DNA from: Shewanella sp. OPT22 | GTDB lineage: Bacteria; Pseudomonadota; Gammaproteobacteria; Enterobacterales; Shewanellaceae | DNA length: 64,000 nucleotides | Direction: 5' to 3' | Assembly: GCF_004168585.1 (NCBI RefSeq) | Contig: NZ_PGVH01000013.1 | Span: forward strand, 117,562 to 181,561 | Translations under genes and position numbers: made by a program | Part shown: one piece after another, positions 35,640 to 45,726 of the stretch | How positions within the stretch are numbered: the stretch's first letter is position 1 | How the letters are laid out: every line of letters starts with the position of its first letter | Notes under the pieces: generated by a model | Told to the model about the DNA's origin: nothing | The model's database searches: none | The model's input: only the letters and a program-made list of their open reading frames with translations

Positions 35640-37298
35640 ATGTTTAAAACAAAATCTATAAGTACACAACTTTCCGCAATCTTAGTTATCATTGGGGTTA
35701 TATCTACGATTGTATTTGGCTTATTTGTTCAATCAAACTTGGATAATAAGAGCTATAAGGATGCAGAATCTAAAGCTGCCGAGCTAATATCGAGGACGGC
35801 TCAAATGTTTTTAGTCTCATCAGCTCAGTTCAACGAAGAATTCACCAAAGAAAGAGACCCTATCAGAAAAGCTGAAATTCATGCTGATTGGACAAGAACC
35901 ATCACTGCAGTTGATAAGGCTGTCACCAGTGATTTTGGCGGGGAGCAAAGTCGAGTAAGATTATTTGCTGATGCACAGTCTGTAGTTCCTAAAAGCCAAG
36001 GCGGCGCAGCGACACAGGCTAATATTCCGTTTGAATACGAGGCACTTGCCGCTTTCGTAAATGGGAAACCTCAAGTACTGGAGTATGATGATAAACACTA
36101 CCGTATCGGTATACCTCTATACAGTAATATGCATCCTGGCTGTGCAAACTGTCATGGCGTAAATCCGAATGATAAGGTGTTGCTCGGTGGTCTGAGTGTT
36201 AATGTCCCTCTCGAAAAAATTAAAGCCGAAACACAACAACAGGTTTATTCGATTGTATTAATCATGGTTATTGCTGTTTTAATTCTTCTATCTGTTATCT
36301 ACTTCTATCTAAGAAAAAACATTGTTAAGCCACTTTCAGAGCTTGATGTGGAAACAAGAAAAGCGACAGATAATATTGCAAGTGGTAATGCAGATTATCC
36401 AATGTCAGAGGTAGGACAGTTTGAAATAGCTGATATTTCTAAGAGTTTCCAACACACGATATCAGTCGTTCAGTCTCTCTTATCTTCAATAAAGGTAAAC
36501 TCTAAACATGTTCAAGACGCCGCAGCAAATACTAATGTTATGGCCATGCAGCAACAACAAGCATCATTGATGCAACAAGAGAAAATTTCTCTCATTCTTG
36601 ATTCTCTTCAAGAATTACAACATGCGAGTAATATGGTATCAGAGAGAACTCTCATCACTTCCGATACCAGCGATGGCGTTAAGCAAAAATTGTGTGAAAG
36701 CAAAAACACCATGGATCAGGCTGTTCAATCGTTATCAATGCTCGCTGGAGAAATTAATGGAACAAGTTCAGTTGTTGCATCTTTAGATAAACGCAGTGAG
36801 AACATAGGCTCAATTGTCGGCACAATTGATGGAATAGCAGAGCAAACGAACTTGTTAGCGCTCAATGCAGCTATTGAAGCCGCACGCGCGGGTGAGCAAG
36901 GGCGAGGTTTTGCGGTCGTTGCAGATGAAGTACGTTCGTTAGCTCAAAGAACACAAGAAGCAACTCGAGAGATTAACCAGTTAATTGCTGATTTACAAAC
37001 TGACGCAAAGCAAGCCAGTTCAATGATGAGTACAAGTGCTAATGTCGCTGAAAATACGGTTAATTTCGCAGATGACGCTCAAACCAAGCTCACCGAAGTT
37101 GATGAGCAAGTTACCACGATTAATGACCTCAATCGTGAAATTGCTTCAGCCACTGAAGAACAAACCGTAACCATCTCGAGCATTACAGATAGTCTGGATG
37201 ACTTCTCAAAAGAAGCCACTTCCAGTGTTGAAATGGCTCAGAATATGGCTTCAGAAAGCGAAGCATTGAACGCACTGTCTGAAAAGATGCTCGATTGA
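35640..37298 (+). CDS. Methyl-accepting chemotaxis protein with DUF3365 haem-type sensor
   Basis: The start is placed at ATG 35640 ([12 protein letters not shown]); an upstream TTG would sit too close to the AAGGGA. A membrane segment (residues 10-32) is followed by a periplasmic domain of the DUF3365/Tll0287-like type. It has GCANCHG at Cys168-x-x-Cys171-His172, a c-type haem attachment motif, within [20 protein letters not shown]...[18 protein letters not shown] second membrane segment (about 203-225), HAMP and the signalling domain follow, with [20 protein letters not shown]. The sensor suggests redox or gas sensing; the ligand is inferred. Monocistronic, ended by the 37321-37346 hairpin. 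Confidence 0.9.
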   Translation: MFKTKSISTQLSAILVIIGVISTIVFGLFVQSNLDNKSYKDAESKAAELISRTAQMFLVSSAQFNEEFTKERDPIRKAEIHADWTRTITAVDKAVTSDFGGEQSRVRLFADAQSVVPKSQGGAATQANIPFEYEALAAFVNGKPQVLEYDDKHYRIGIPLYSNMHPGCANCHGVNPNDKVLLGGLSVNVPLEKIKAETQQQVYSIVLIMVIAVLILLSVIYFYLRKNIVKPLSELDVETRKATDNIASGNADYPMSEVGQFEIADISKSFQHTISVVQSLLSSIKVNSKHVQDAAANTNVMAMQQQQASLMQQEKISLILDSLQELQHASNMVSERTLITSDTSDGVKQKLCESKNTMDQAVQSLSMLAGEINGTSSVVASLDKRSENIGSIVGTIDGIAEQTNLLALNAAIEAARAGEQGRGFAVVADEVRSLAQRTQEATREINQLIADLQTDAKQASSMMSTSANVAENTVNFADDAQTKLTEVDEQVTTINDLNREIASATEEQTVTISSITDSLDDFSKEATSSVEMAQNMASESEALNALSEKMLD

Positions 37299-37320
37299 TT
37301 ATCTTAACCTTGCCTAGATA

Positions 37321-37346
37321 TCTCACCTCATTATTTTGAGGTGAGA
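37321..37346. terminator. Terminator between chemoreceptor and syd
   Basis: TCTCACCTCA (37321-37330) and TGAGGTGAGA (37337-37346) form a 10-bp stem around a T-rich loop. It overlaps the last codons and the stop of the convergent syd gene and serves the chemoreceptor transcript, possibly both. Confidence 0.7.
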
Positions 37347-37978
37347 TTACGCCACATTCTTTTTAGGCTATTAAGAATCCCTGGATGCTCTGGAATAGTC
37401 TCAACATAATGTTGTGGTGCGTCGGGAATACTAGGTTTAACCTCTAACTTTCTAATAAACTCTTCTATCGAGTTCGCCATTTTTTCGGATTGCACTTCCC
37501 CTGGGATTTCAGCCCATACACTTCCGTCTTCGTTATTTACAGTAATCATTTTGTCTGAATGATCAATTGTACCAATAAACCAAGTCGGCGATTGCTTTAA
37601 CTTTTTCTTCATCATTAGATGACCAATAATATTTTGCTGCAGCAACTCAAAATTATCTTGGCTCCAAGCTTGAATTAGCTCACCTTCGCCAAATTCGGAG
37701 TCAAAATGAATCGGAGCGGCGTACAACTTGCCATAAAAGTCATGAATGTCTTGGTGAAGTTTCATTTCCAACGCACTTTCAACATTGTTAAAGTTGGAAG
37801 AATCGTCTTTTTTTACTGGATTCCAATGAACATAGCTTTCTTTATCCCCATCATAATCGCCCTCAATACAGGGTGAAAACTCTCCAACAGGGTAATAACG
37901 TGGTAGTTCATTCAGGAGCTGTTGATGTTGTTGGTGGTATTTATTAATAAATTCTTCTAAAGCAGTGAAGCAAGACAC
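37331..37978 (-). CDS. syd: SecY-interacting protein Syd
   Basis: The 215-residue protein starts at GTG 37978 ([19 protein letters not shown]). It shows the Syd pattern: [42 protein letters not shown] and [32 protein letters not shown]. Syd binds SecY on the cytoplasmic face and is thought to check the translocon. It is divergent from queF across about 57 bp; the syd-queF pairing occurs in Shewanella and Vibrio. Confidence 0.92.
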   Translation of the reverse strand: MSCFTALEEFINKYHQQHQQLLNELPRYYPVGEFSPCIEGDYDGDKESYVHWNPVKKDDSSNFNNVESALEMKLHQDIHDFYGKLYAAPIHFDSEFGEGELIQAWSQDNFELLQQNIIGHLMMKKKLKQSPTWFIGTIDHSDKMITVNNEDGSVWAEIPGEVQSEKMANSIEEFIRKLEVKPSIPDAPQHYVETIPEHPGILNSLKRMWRNLTSK

Positions 37979-38037
37979 TTAAGTACTATCCAATTTTAGT
38001 TATAATATACCGCTATTTTGACACGGAAATTGTATTG

Positions 38038-38895
38038 ATGACAAAAAACCACGATCCCTATGGTGAAGCGAAAGAATTAACAGGCCTAACTTTAGGTAAA
38101 TCTACTCAATATGAATCTGAATATAATCCAGCGTTATTGCAGGGCGTACCTCGTAAACTTAACCGTGATGCTATTGAACTAGGTACAGAACTGCCTTTTC
38201 ACGGCGAGGATATTTGGACTGGCTATGAACTTTCTTGGTTGAATGCCAAAGGTAAGCCAATGGTCGCCATTGCAGAGTTTCGTTTAAATTACGAGTCAGA
38301 AAATTTAATTGAATCAAAATCGTTCAAACTTTATTTGAATACGTTTAACCAAACTAAATTCGATTCAGTTGAGCAAATACAAGAAGTACTTGCACAAGAT
38401 CTGTCTAAATGTGCAAACGGAAAAGTCGATGTAAACATCATCGAACCTAAGCATTTTTCAACGCAACGAGTGGTAGAACTCCCTGGTACTTGCATCGATG
38501 ATTTAGATATTGAAGTCAACGAGTATGAGTTCAAACCTGAGTACCTTGAAAATAGTACGGATGATAAACAAACGGTTGCGGAAACGCTCACTTCGAATTT
38601 GTTAAAATCAAACTGCTTGATTACTTCTCAGCCGGATTGGGGCAGCGTAATGATTCGTTACCAGGGTCCTAAAATTGATCGTGAAAAGCTACTTCGTTAT
38701 TTAATCTCGTTTAGGCAGCACAATGAGTTCCATGAGCAGTGTGTAGAGCGAATTTTCGTTGACCTTAAGCGATTTTGTAATTGCACAAAACTTACCGTTT
38801 ATGCACGCTATACCCGACGTGGTGGTTTAGACATCAACCCTTACCGCAGTGACTTTGAACAACCGAGTGAAAACCATCGTTTGGCTCGCCAATAA
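38038..38895 (+). CDS. queF: NADPH-dependent 7-cyano-7-deazaguanine reductase QueF
   Basis: ATG 38038 ([21 protein letters not shown]) is preferred over the adjacent upstream TTG. This is the long, two-domain QueF (285 residues), with the catalytic Cys in [18 protein letters not shown] and the Asp in QPDW; the QueF motif [13 protein letters not shown] and [16 protein letters not shown] are present. It reduces preQ0 to preQ1 in queuosine synthesis for tRNA modification. A hairpin with 9-bp arms follows at 38907-38929. Confidence 0.96.
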   Translation: MTKNHDPYGEAKELTGLTLGKSTQYESEYNPALLQGVPRKLNRDAIELGTELPFHGEDIWTGYELSWLNAKGKPMVAIAEFRLNYESENLIESKSFKLYLNTFNQTKFDSVEQIQEVLAQDLSKCANGKVDVNIIEPKHFSTQRVVELPGTCIDDLDIEVNEYEFKPEYLENSTDDKQTVAETLTSNLLKSNCLITSQPDWGSVMIRYQGPKIDREKLLRYLISFRQHNEFHEQCVERIFVDLKRFCNCTKLTVYARYTRRGGLDINPYRSDFEQPSENHRLARQ

Positions 38896-39048
38896 CTTTA
38901 CGTTTTGTAGCTGGAGCAATTCCAGCTACAGCTTTCATTACCTATCTGTTATTCCTAAACCATTCCATACGAGTTATACCATAAGAAGAATCGAATCCAT
39001 TTTAAAGAACATTGTTCTGTATTAAGTAGTTGTTCAGGTTTATTATGA

Positions 39049-39404
39049 GATAGTGATCACTCTGCCGGCTGGAAAGTTGAACAAATAAGCCTTTCAAGCA
39101 AACTAATAGCGAAATATAACGCACTTAGAGCGGGTTCAAAAAAAACACTGATGCCGTATCTAAAAGTTCAGCTCTTTACCTAGCTTTGAAAGACGGAGAT
39201 GTAATGGTTGCAGAAAAGTTTGCTGAAGCTAACCCTGAACACTTAACTCAGCTTTCGGACAATGCAAGTTTACTCAAATCAGCAACTAAATTACAGAATT
39301 CAAAACGTTACATGGCTGGCTGCAAACAAGAAATTGATGAGGCAGGCTCAAGAAGTAAGGAAGTTTTTAACTCTAGTGATGATGAGGAAGTCATATTCGT
39401 TTAG
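39049..39404 (+). pseudogene. Frameshifted C-terminal remnant of an ankyrin-family paralogue
   Basis: Translation of 39049-39140 in one frame gives SDHSAGWKVEQISLSSKLIA..., and after the A-run at 39138-39145 the next frame gives NTDAVSKSSALYLALKDGDVMVAEK... to a stop at 39404. Joined, the two pieces align with the C-terminus of the intact gene at 39471 (SGWRLEELNVPRALKTKYAA..., then ESVLFLALKVGDIKAAEA), including the acidic end DDEEVIFV against DAEGFVMI. The frame is broken at the poly-A tract and begins after a stop codon, so the gene has decayed. A 72-residue frame at 39186-39404 alone is only the tail of this remnant. Confidence 0.82.
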
Positions 39405-39470
39405 CAAATACAATTCTACATCGAATGCATAGTTATAACTCATTTTATTAAGAGTAGTGAGGAGAGTGAA

Positions 39471-41066
39471 ATGTCATCTTCAATAAGTTCAACTGTCACA
39501 TTAAACACCAGAGAAAATCCAGCTGTATCTATACAGCCCACCGATTTTACAGCAATAGGAAAGGCCAAGAATAATTCTGAAGAAGTTCGAGTTCAATTCT
39601 ACAGCACGAAATCTGAACAGAACGTGTGGTTTACTTGTAATATTCCATCTCTACGGGCGGGAGTCTGGTCATTAGCTACTGCTTTCCATAGAGAGCCTGA
39701 TAGTACTTTTCATAATCCACTCTTTGGCTCTCACGAAAATGGTATTGGTTGTCTATGTGGATACGATTTGCCTGACCCAGAATTGAAAGTTGAATTTGAG
39801 CAAAAGCTGAAAGAATACAACGTTCTTCTTGATAATGCAGTCTTATTTATCAGAGACTGTCAAACAGGCAAGCTGGAGAGCGAAAAAGAAAACGCATTTA
39901 AGAGCATTTTGCCGGGCTTTGTTAATTTGCAAGACTCTGGGGGTGGGAATGCATTAATATATGCTTGTTTTAATAACAGACCTCAAGTTATCGCTTTGCT
40001 AAAGCAACTCAAGCCAGACTTGTCATTGACAACAATATGTAATTACACGGCTTTAGAATATTGTTGTAAGTCATCAAACCCAGATTGCTTGAAAGAGTTG
40101 CTAAAATTTGAAGATGCTATAGAACAATCTTCACGCAATAGACCCAGTTATATCACAACGTTCGCTGCGAAAGAATCTCCAAAAGTACGACATCTTCAGC
40201 TATTACTTGATAAAGGTGCTTGTATAAATGGTCAAGTCACTCTTCATGATGCAGGAGTGACACCTTTAATGACAAGCTGCATGACTGGTGTTAAGGGTAG
40301 ATTTAAAAAAGTTAGATTTTTATTGGACTCTGGAGCTAATGTTGCACTAAAAAATACACGAGGGAACACAGCACTTCATGATGCAGAAGTGACACCTTTA
40401 ATGATAAGCTGCATGACTGGTGTTAAGGATGGATTTAAAAAAGTTAGATTTTTATTGGACTCTGGAGCTAATGTTGCACTAAAAAATACACGAGGGAACA
40501 CAGCACTTCATTATGCAATCGCTTATGGTCAATTAGACAGTGCTAACGCCCTGCTGCAAGCTGGTGCAGACTCGACTGAGAAAAATTTTTCAAAAAAAAC
40601 ATCTTTTGAGTGTTTAGGCTTAAACATGGAATCCGAAAATATAATTACTCATGACTTACCGACTAAAGCAAAACTTCTCGCACAAGCACTGGAAAATGAC
40701 TATTGGTGCCTAGCAATACATATGTTCGATTCTGGGTGGAGATTAGAAGAACTTAATGTGCCAAGAGCTCTAAAAACTAAGTATGCAGCTCTGCAAAAAG
40801 GTAAAGATTCAGAAGAAACGACTGAAAAAGAAATAAGAGAATCCGTTCTTTTCCTAGCCCTAAAAGTTGGAGATATAAAAGCAGCAGAAGCTTGTGGAAG
40901 TAGTACCAAAATGCTCGAAGAGCTTACTGCTCAACCAAGATTATTGAGAGAAATAAAGAAGTCTACTAGCATTGGTTTTATTAAAGACAAGTTAGACTCT
41001 GAACGAAGACAAGGGATAGCAGATACTGACGATGTTTCAGATGCAGAAGGTTTTGTCATGATTTAG
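39471..41066 (+). CDS. Ankyrin-repeat protein
   Basis: The 531-residue protein starts ATG 39471 (GGAGAG upstream). N-terminal 150 residues of no known family (with WFTCNIPSLRAGVWSLATAF) are followed by ankyrin repeats from about residue 160: GNALIYACFNNRPQVIALLK, YTALEYCCKSSNPDCLKELL, then NTALHYAIAYGQLDSANALLQAG. Two middle repeats result from a 132-bp tandem duplication. Residues 390-531 are a charged C-terminal region with no known motif, shared with the neighbouring remnant. Ankyrin proteins of this type bind protein partners and may be secreted effectors; no signal peptide or secretion system gene points to that here, so the role is inference. Confidence 0.8.
   Translation: MSSSISSTVTLNTRENPAVSIQPTDFTAIGKAKNNSEEVRVQFYSTKSEQNVWFTCNIPSLRAGVWSLATAFHREPDSTFHNPLFGSHENGIGCLCGYDLPDPELKVEFEQKLKEYNVLLDNAVLFIRDCQTGKLESEKENAFKSILPGFVNLQDSGGGNALIYACFNNRPQVIALLKQLKPDLSLTTICNYTALEYCCKSSNPDCLKELLKFEDAIEQSSRNRPSYITTFAAKESPKVRHLQLLLDKGACINGQVTLHDAGVTPLMTSCMTGVKGRFKKVRFLLDSGANVALKNTRGNTALHDAEVTPLMISCMTGVKDGFKKVRFLLDSGANVALKNTRGNTALHYAIAYGQLDSANALLQAGADSTEKNFSKKTSFECLGLNMESENIITHDLPTKAKLLAQALENDYWCLAIHMFDSGWRLEELNVPRALKTKYAALQKGKDSEETTEKEIRESVLFLALKVGDIKAAEACGSSTKMLEELTAQPRLLREIKKSTSIGFIKDKLDSERRQGIADTDDVSDAEGFVMI
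40242..40505 (+). repeat. Tandem duplication of 132 bp inside the ankyrin gene
   Basis: Copies at 40242-40373 and 40374-40505 are almost identical over 44 codons (LHDAxVTPLMxSCMTGVK...GNTA), with only a few single-base differences. The near identity marks a recent in-frame duplication of one ankyrin unit and a bit. Confidence 0.93.
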
Positions 41067-41110
41067 AAAATCTAAGTTAGAGGAGGATATACCTCCCCCA
41101 ATCTTTGCAT

Positions 41111-41926
41111 TTACTCTTTAATTAAATTCCATAAACAAACAAGGTTAGCAATAAACCATAAATCTTTAATCAAGAAGTTACCTGTTGAAGATAAAATGGT
41201 TTCTGCTGAAATCGCACCATCGACAGTAAATAAAAACGTTTGAGTTACAACAAAAACAGCGCCTGACATTAATGCGCCAGGAATAAACAGCTTTGGTTTA
41301 AATACCGAACCCAATACCAATGCCATTGCGATTAAGTCGTAAACACCTATCAAGTCAGACGTCGTTTGCACATCCCATACCTGATACATCCAAGACATGA
41401 ACGGTGATGTGGCAACTAGACTTTCAATTCCTTTAGCTTCAATTTCTGTGAATTTCATTCCGCCAATCCACAATAATACTAATATTACGGGAAACGCTGC
41501 TATCATTTTTTGCTGACAAATATTAATTGAAGGTTTCAGTAATAAGATGCCAACAGATACAAGTGCAAAATATTTAATTACCCCTTGCCCGGCTCCGATC
41601 GCTGGAAAGCCACCTAAAGAGCCAATCCACATCTTCGAGGAAAACAATGCAATCAGCGGAATAGAACCAACAATAATCAATAACCAAGCTAATGGCTTAT
41701 GCATGTTTTCATTTTTCAGTGACAATACTGAAAGTACAGCTATCACAATGAAGCTTAATCCAGCAACTGCGTTAAAAACTGAAGCGCTTGCAAGCGTTGA
41801 AATTGAAAAGAAGTCTGTAACTAAAGTGATGTGTCTTGTTTCGCCCATCAATAACATTGATGAGCCTAATAACACTGAAGACAAGGCAAGCAAATAAAAA
41901 ACGGGATTAAAGTTTGAAGTTTTCAT
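41111..41926 (-). CDS. DUF417 (YkgB/RclC-like) membrane protein
   Basis: The 271-residue protein has about eight membrane segments. The second half matches the DUF417 family: IGGMKFTEIEAKGIESLVATSPFMSWMYQVWD is its signature region. E. coli RclC of this family lies in an oxidative chlorine response operon; here there is no such neighbour. The N-terminal third (two or three extra membrane segments) is longer than I remember for RclC. Monocistronic. Confidence 0.78.
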   Translation of the reverse strand: MKTSNFNPVFYLLALSSVLLGSSMLLMGETRHITLVTDFFSISTLASASVFNAVAGLSFIVIAVLSVLSLKNENMHKPLAWLLIIVGSIPLIALFSSKMWIGSLGGFPAIGAGQGVIKYFALVSVGILLLKPSINICQQKMIAAFPVILVLLWIGGMKFTEIEAKGIESLVATSPFMSWMYQVWDVQTTSDLIGVYDLIAMALVLGSVFKPKLFIPGALMSGAVFVVTQTFLFTVDGAISAETILSSTGNFLIKDLWFIANLVCLWNLIKE

Positions 41927-42013
41927 TAGAAATACTCATAGAGTTCGGGGTTGGGACAGTAGACCATTCACTCTATGACTCTATTTCATTAATAAAAAAA
42001 TAAAACTATTGCT

Positions 42014-42739
42014 CTAAATATTCGGTTTGAAATGATAATTTCGTTCAAATTCTCCGTAATTTAAAAAATAAATCACTTGTTTAATCACCTTGTTATTTTT
42101 CATCATGAAAACATGGGTGACAGGCATTATGATATGATCTTGCATACCTTCAACTTTTGTACTTTCAACACTGACTTTACCATCATCCTGATTGGGTAAC
42201 ATGGTTGAAAGAATCACATTTAAACTGCTACTGCCTGCGATTACGCCTAAATCAAAATCTACCGCACCTAATTTTTTAGGAACACTCATTTGTCCTGTTC
42301 CTAATTGGAGACCAGCGGGCCCAGTAATTAAATCAAAACCAGGGAATTGACTGTATTTATCAACCACTTCACTGCCCTTGTTTGGTGGGCCAAGCATGAC
42401 GACACGCCCTAAATTAGCGATATCATGATCAGATAGATATTGCCTAACCAGAATCCCTCCCATTGAGTGAGTAACAAAATGAATATTACTCTCTTCCTTT
42501 AATGGTTCGCATTGCTTTAATGCGGGCTCAATAGCCATTGCAGCGAGTTGTTGAATAGGGAACTTTGTGGAAGGGTAATCAACATTCACAGGTTTAAAGT
42601 TATTTGCTGACAGCTTCGAGGCTATTTCTGACATGGTTTTATCTGACTTCGCCAAGCCATGTAAAACAATAACACAATCTTTTGCGCCAGCACTCACACT
42701 CAAGAGTGAAATTAAAATACAAAGAAGGTATTTATTCAC
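42014..42739 (-). CDS. Secreted alpha/beta hydrolase, lipase/acyltransferase type
   Basis: The 241-residue protein has a signal peptide (ending VSAGA) and the lipase motifs VIVLHGLAKSDKTM (oxyanion region), THSMGG with nucleophile Ser near residue 94, DDGKVSVES (likely catalytic Asp) and THVFMM (His). These are those of bacterial LipA/PGAP1-like serine hydrolases. Its start overlaps the last 8 bp of the preceding M16 lipoprotein gene, so it is the third gene of the M16-M16-lipase operon. Substrate unknown. Confidence 0.83.
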   Translation of the reverse strand: MNKYLLCILISLLSVSAGAKDCVIVLHGLAKSDKTMSEIASKLSANNFKPVNVDYPSTKFPIQQLAAMAIEPALKQCEPLKEESNIHFVTHSMGGILVRQYLSDHDIANLGRVVMLGPPNKGSEVVDKYSQFPGFDLITGPAGLQLGTGQMSVPKKLGAVDFDLGVIAGSSSLNVILSTMLPNQDDGKVSVESTKVEGMQDHIIMPVTHVFMMKNNKVIKQVIYFLNYGEFERNYHFKPNI

Positions 42740-44231
42740 CTTGTACCTCCTCTATCTTCCAGTCTGGTAGCTTTTGTTTAATATCATCAAGGATGACATT
42801 TGCATCTCCGCGCACAACAACAACTGGCGTCGAAGATAAAAATTGCTTCGACAGTGCATGAATACTCCCAGATGTAGCGCTCTTCAACCAACCCAAACGT
42901 TCGAGCGTTGCGCTATGACTACTCGGTTCTAATAACTGTAACGACCCCATTCCGTCATCTTGATCTTCTGCAATTAAATCCTGACCTAAAAAATACAATT
43001 TTATTGCGTCTACTTCTGCTTGCTGAGGCGCTTCACTTTTCAGTAGACTAATATGTCGCAACATTCCTTCTAAAAAGGCACCACTGTGCTCTTTCGAAGC
43101 GCTCCCCCATAACACCATTGCTCTTAGCAGCTCTTGATTTCGACAGTATGCATAAGCACCATAAGTTAACCCTCTTCTCTCACGCAAATCATAGAACAGT
43201 CTTCCATATGAGCCTCTGCCAAGGATCCCACTAAGTGTGTTACAGGCATATAACGATTGCTGTTGATTAACCCAATCTTTATCTACTGGAGATACAGCTC
43301 GGCCTTCATGAAAATATTGAGGGAAACGTAAACCCACTCGAACTTTAATATCTGAACTGTCTGGGGCATCAATAAAATAGATTGTTTTAGACGGTTTAGG
43401 AGTAATTAAATTAACATCAGTTTGAACAACTGAACGAGTCTTTACGTCCATGTTTACGGTGACTTGCTTAGCGATAGCTAGAAGTTCAGCTTCACTTAAC
43501 TGGCTGGGTGCTTTAAGTAATAAATGCCATTCAAGCATTGAAGACGTTTGAGCATGTAACTTTTTGAGTTTCTCTAGGTTCAAATTTTCAAAGAAAACCC
43601 TGTTTTGAACAACTTGTAAGTATGGGTGCTTTTTACCAAGAAGGTGCTGCTGAAAAACAAGGTTAATATCACTACCAGTCACAGATTGAATTTTTCTATT
43701 CAGTTTTAAATTCCGCCTAACGGTGTCGACATCAATATCTTCTGCAAACTCAGTTCCCCAGAACGCCCCTAGTTGATTAAAATGACCATCATTAGGACGA
43801 AAACACTTCATTGCTACTGTAACGGAATGATATGAAGCATCAGTAGAAATACTTTCCATGCATTCATCTTGCTGAATGGCCAACATGGATAAAGACTGGC
43901 GCCTGAATGCTCTCACCAATACATCTGCGTTAGAAATTGGCTTGGTCTGATTAACTCCTACCAGCCTAATATCCCACGTATTTTCTTGCGTGCCATCAAC
44001 TTGATAAACCGAGATAGGCACAACTACTCCATCATTTTGCGTAAAATGAGCCTGCATCAGATACTGATTTTCTTTATTGAGGATATCCCAGTTAGGTTCT
44101 ATTTTTGGAAAGTCATTATTTACCTTAAAAGTCGGCAGGGTTGGTTCGCTGATAGGAGTAAAGTCAATCTTATTTTGGCAAGCGACGAGAACCAAACAAA
44201 GCATTAATACACTGCTCTTCAAAATTCTCAT
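42732..44231 (-). CDS. M16 peptidase-family lipoprotein without zinc motif
   Basis: The 499-residue protein has a lipoprotein signal (LCLVLVAC, Cys18). It shows M16 domain features (NTLSGILGRGSYGRLFYDLRERRGLTYGAYAYC, a typical second-domain segment) but no HxxEH zinc site, so it is the non-catalytic partner of a two-subunit M16 enzyme. The gene overlaps the catalytic subunit (44228 end, 4-bp overlap) and is followed by the lipase. The pair is analogous to other periplasmic two-gene M16 proteases; substrate is inferred to be peptides. Confidence 0.84.
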   Translation of the reverse strand: MRILKSSVLMLCLVLVACQNKIDFTPISEPTLPTFKVNNDFPKIEPNWDILNKENQYLMQAHFTQNDGVVVPISVYQVDGTQENTWDIRLVGVNQTKPISNADVLVRAFRRQSLSMLAIQQDECMESISTDASYHSVTVAMKCFRPNDGHFNQLGAFWGTEFAEDIDVDTVRRNLKLNRKIQSVTGSDINLVFQQHLLGKKHPYLQVVQNRVFFENLNLEKLKKLHAQTSSMLEWHLLLKAPSQLSEAELLAIAKQVTVNMDVKTRSVVQTDVNLITPKPSKTIYFIDAPDSSDIKVRVGLRFPQYFHEGRAVSPVDKDWVNQQQSLYACNTLSGILGRGSYGRLFYDLRERRGLTYGAYAYCRNQELLRAMVLWGSASKEHSGAFLEGMLRHISLLKSEAPQQAEVDAIKLYFLGQDLIAEDQDDGMGSLQLLEPSSHSATLERLGWLKSATSGSIHALSKQFLSSTPVVVVRGDANVILDDIKQKLPDWKIEEVQGE

Positions 44232-45643
44232 AGCGCATCCTCCTCAAGTGAATCCGTTGTATTTTTAGGTAATAATTCCAAAACGCTTTTAGCCCAGCGA
44301 ATATACCAAGGTGGCAATAGGTCTAACCTGATCGAGTGACCAGGAGAAAAGTAGATGTTCGCCACTCTTCGAATATCATCAACCGAAACTTGATTCACTT
44401 GCTGCCAACTTGCGGTCAAAGGGTTTTGTGATTGAGAGCTCTGCGTATCAGATAATACCTTCGCAATCGTTAAATTATCTTGAAGTAAATTAATTCGATC
44501 ATTGAGGTAAACGGATTTCAAATAGCATAAACGCTGCTCATCAATACTGTCCTTTTGAACTTGATGAACCAGAGATGTTATTGACTTAACTTGAGTATCT
44601 AACTGAGTTCTTGCTCTTGGTGCTATTGCAAGACCTGCTACTCCGAACTCAGCCAAAGACTGAGCTAAAGGGTAATACAGCATGTACTCAGGGTCATGCA
44701 AATTATGACGTTGTAATACAGCTGACTTATCAGAGAATAAATGCGCTTGCAGTAATTGGATTGCCGCTTTGTCAGGATGACTTCTGCCTACGGTTTGCCA
44801 AAACAATAAACTGGCAGGCCACGGCCCACGATCGTCTACAACTTCTCCAGATATAGCTCTAGGTTGAATGTTTACCTCAGGCTGAGGAGTCAACTCAGAA
44901 TCAGGTTTTGGCCAATGAGCAAAGTATTCAGTCACTAATTCATCGATGTTATCAGGAAAACCACCAACAACACTCAGTTGCATATTATCTGGACGGTAAT
45001 ATTTCTGGTGAAAAGCTTGCAGCTCTGCTTGTGTCGCCGACTGTATGTCTTTTCTAGAACCAATAACACTGTGACCATATGGCGTGTCTCGAATCTGCTG
45101 GAATAAGAACTCTGAAGCAGGTTCAAGATAAGGTTGAGACTCAAGCGTTAGCGTGCGCTCTTGAAGTACGGCTTGTTTTTGAATCGCAATCGTTTTTTCA
45201 GTCAAGTCAGGAAATCTAAGACGATCTGAATCCAAAAAAAAGGCTAACTCAAGCGCAAATGAAGGGACGGTTTCAAAATAATTTGTTCTATCAAACCAAG
45301 TTGTGGCATTGGTATAGGCCCCAACTGCATCCATTTGTTGACTGAAGCTATCCCCAGGAGCATGTTTACTGCCTTCAAACATTAAATGCTCAAAGAGGTG
45401 GGCGTACCCTGTTTGCCCTTCAACTTCATTTTTAGAGCCAACATTAAATTGGCTCACCACTGACACCGTTTTCTTTGATGGTCGATTGATGAGTCTAACG
45501 TTTAAGCCATTATCTAACGTCTTATGAACAATCGATTGTTCGAGTTGATAAAGAGGCATGGCTTGTGCCGTTAAATCACATGAGTCAGCCAATACAGGCT
45601 TTATAACCAGTCCTGAGCCAACTAAAATCCAGTTCCATTTCAT
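44228..45643 (-). CDS. M16 family zinc metallopeptidase, catalytic subunit
   Basis: The 471-residue protein has a signal peptide (LVIKPVLADS) and the zinc motif HLFEHLMFEGSKH at about residue 83, with the downstream Glu in QERTLTLESQPY. It is about the size of a single bacterial two-domain M16 subunit such as PqqL-like proteases. It is the first gene of the operon and overlaps the non-catalytic partner. Acts in the periplasm. Confidence 0.88.
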   Translation of the reverse strand: MKWNWILVGSGLVIKPVLADSCDLTAQAMPLYQLEQSIVHKTLDNGLNVRLINRPSKKTVSVVSQFNVGSKNEVEGQTGYAHLFEHLMFEGSKHAPGDSFSQQMDAVGAYTNATTWFDRTNYFETVPSFALELAFFLDSDRLRFPDLTEKTIAIQKQAVLQERTLTLESQPYLEPASEFLFQQIRDTPYGHSVIGSRKDIQSATQAELQAFHQKYYRPDNMQLSVVGGFPDNIDELVTEYFAHWPKPDSELTPQPEVNIQPRAISGEVVDDRGPWPASLLFWQTVGRSHPDKAAIQLLQAHLFSDKSAVLQRHNLHDPEYMLYYPLAQSLAEFGVAGLAIAPRARTQLDTQVKSITSLVHQVQKDSIDEQRLCYLKSVYLNDRINLLQDNLTIAKVLSDTQSSQSQNPLTASWQQVNQVSVDDIRRVANIYFSPGHSIRLDLLPPWYIRWAKSVLELLPKNTTDSLEEDAL

Positions 45644-45726
45644 AAAATAAACAGTTCGAATCCATTTGAATGATTAAAATAAGATACTGTTTAAGTTTCT
45701 CAGCTGCAACTTTACGATTTTGCGAA

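Noticed and set aside
35540..35640. Possible c-di-GMP riboswitch before the haem chemoreceptor (GGTAACCGG near the start)
   Set aside because: The conserved GGGCAAAC and GACGCAAAGCC elements are absent.
39186..39404. Independent 72-residue gene
   Set aside because: It aligns with the C-terminus of the next gene and continues upstream across a frameshift, so it is part of a remnant.
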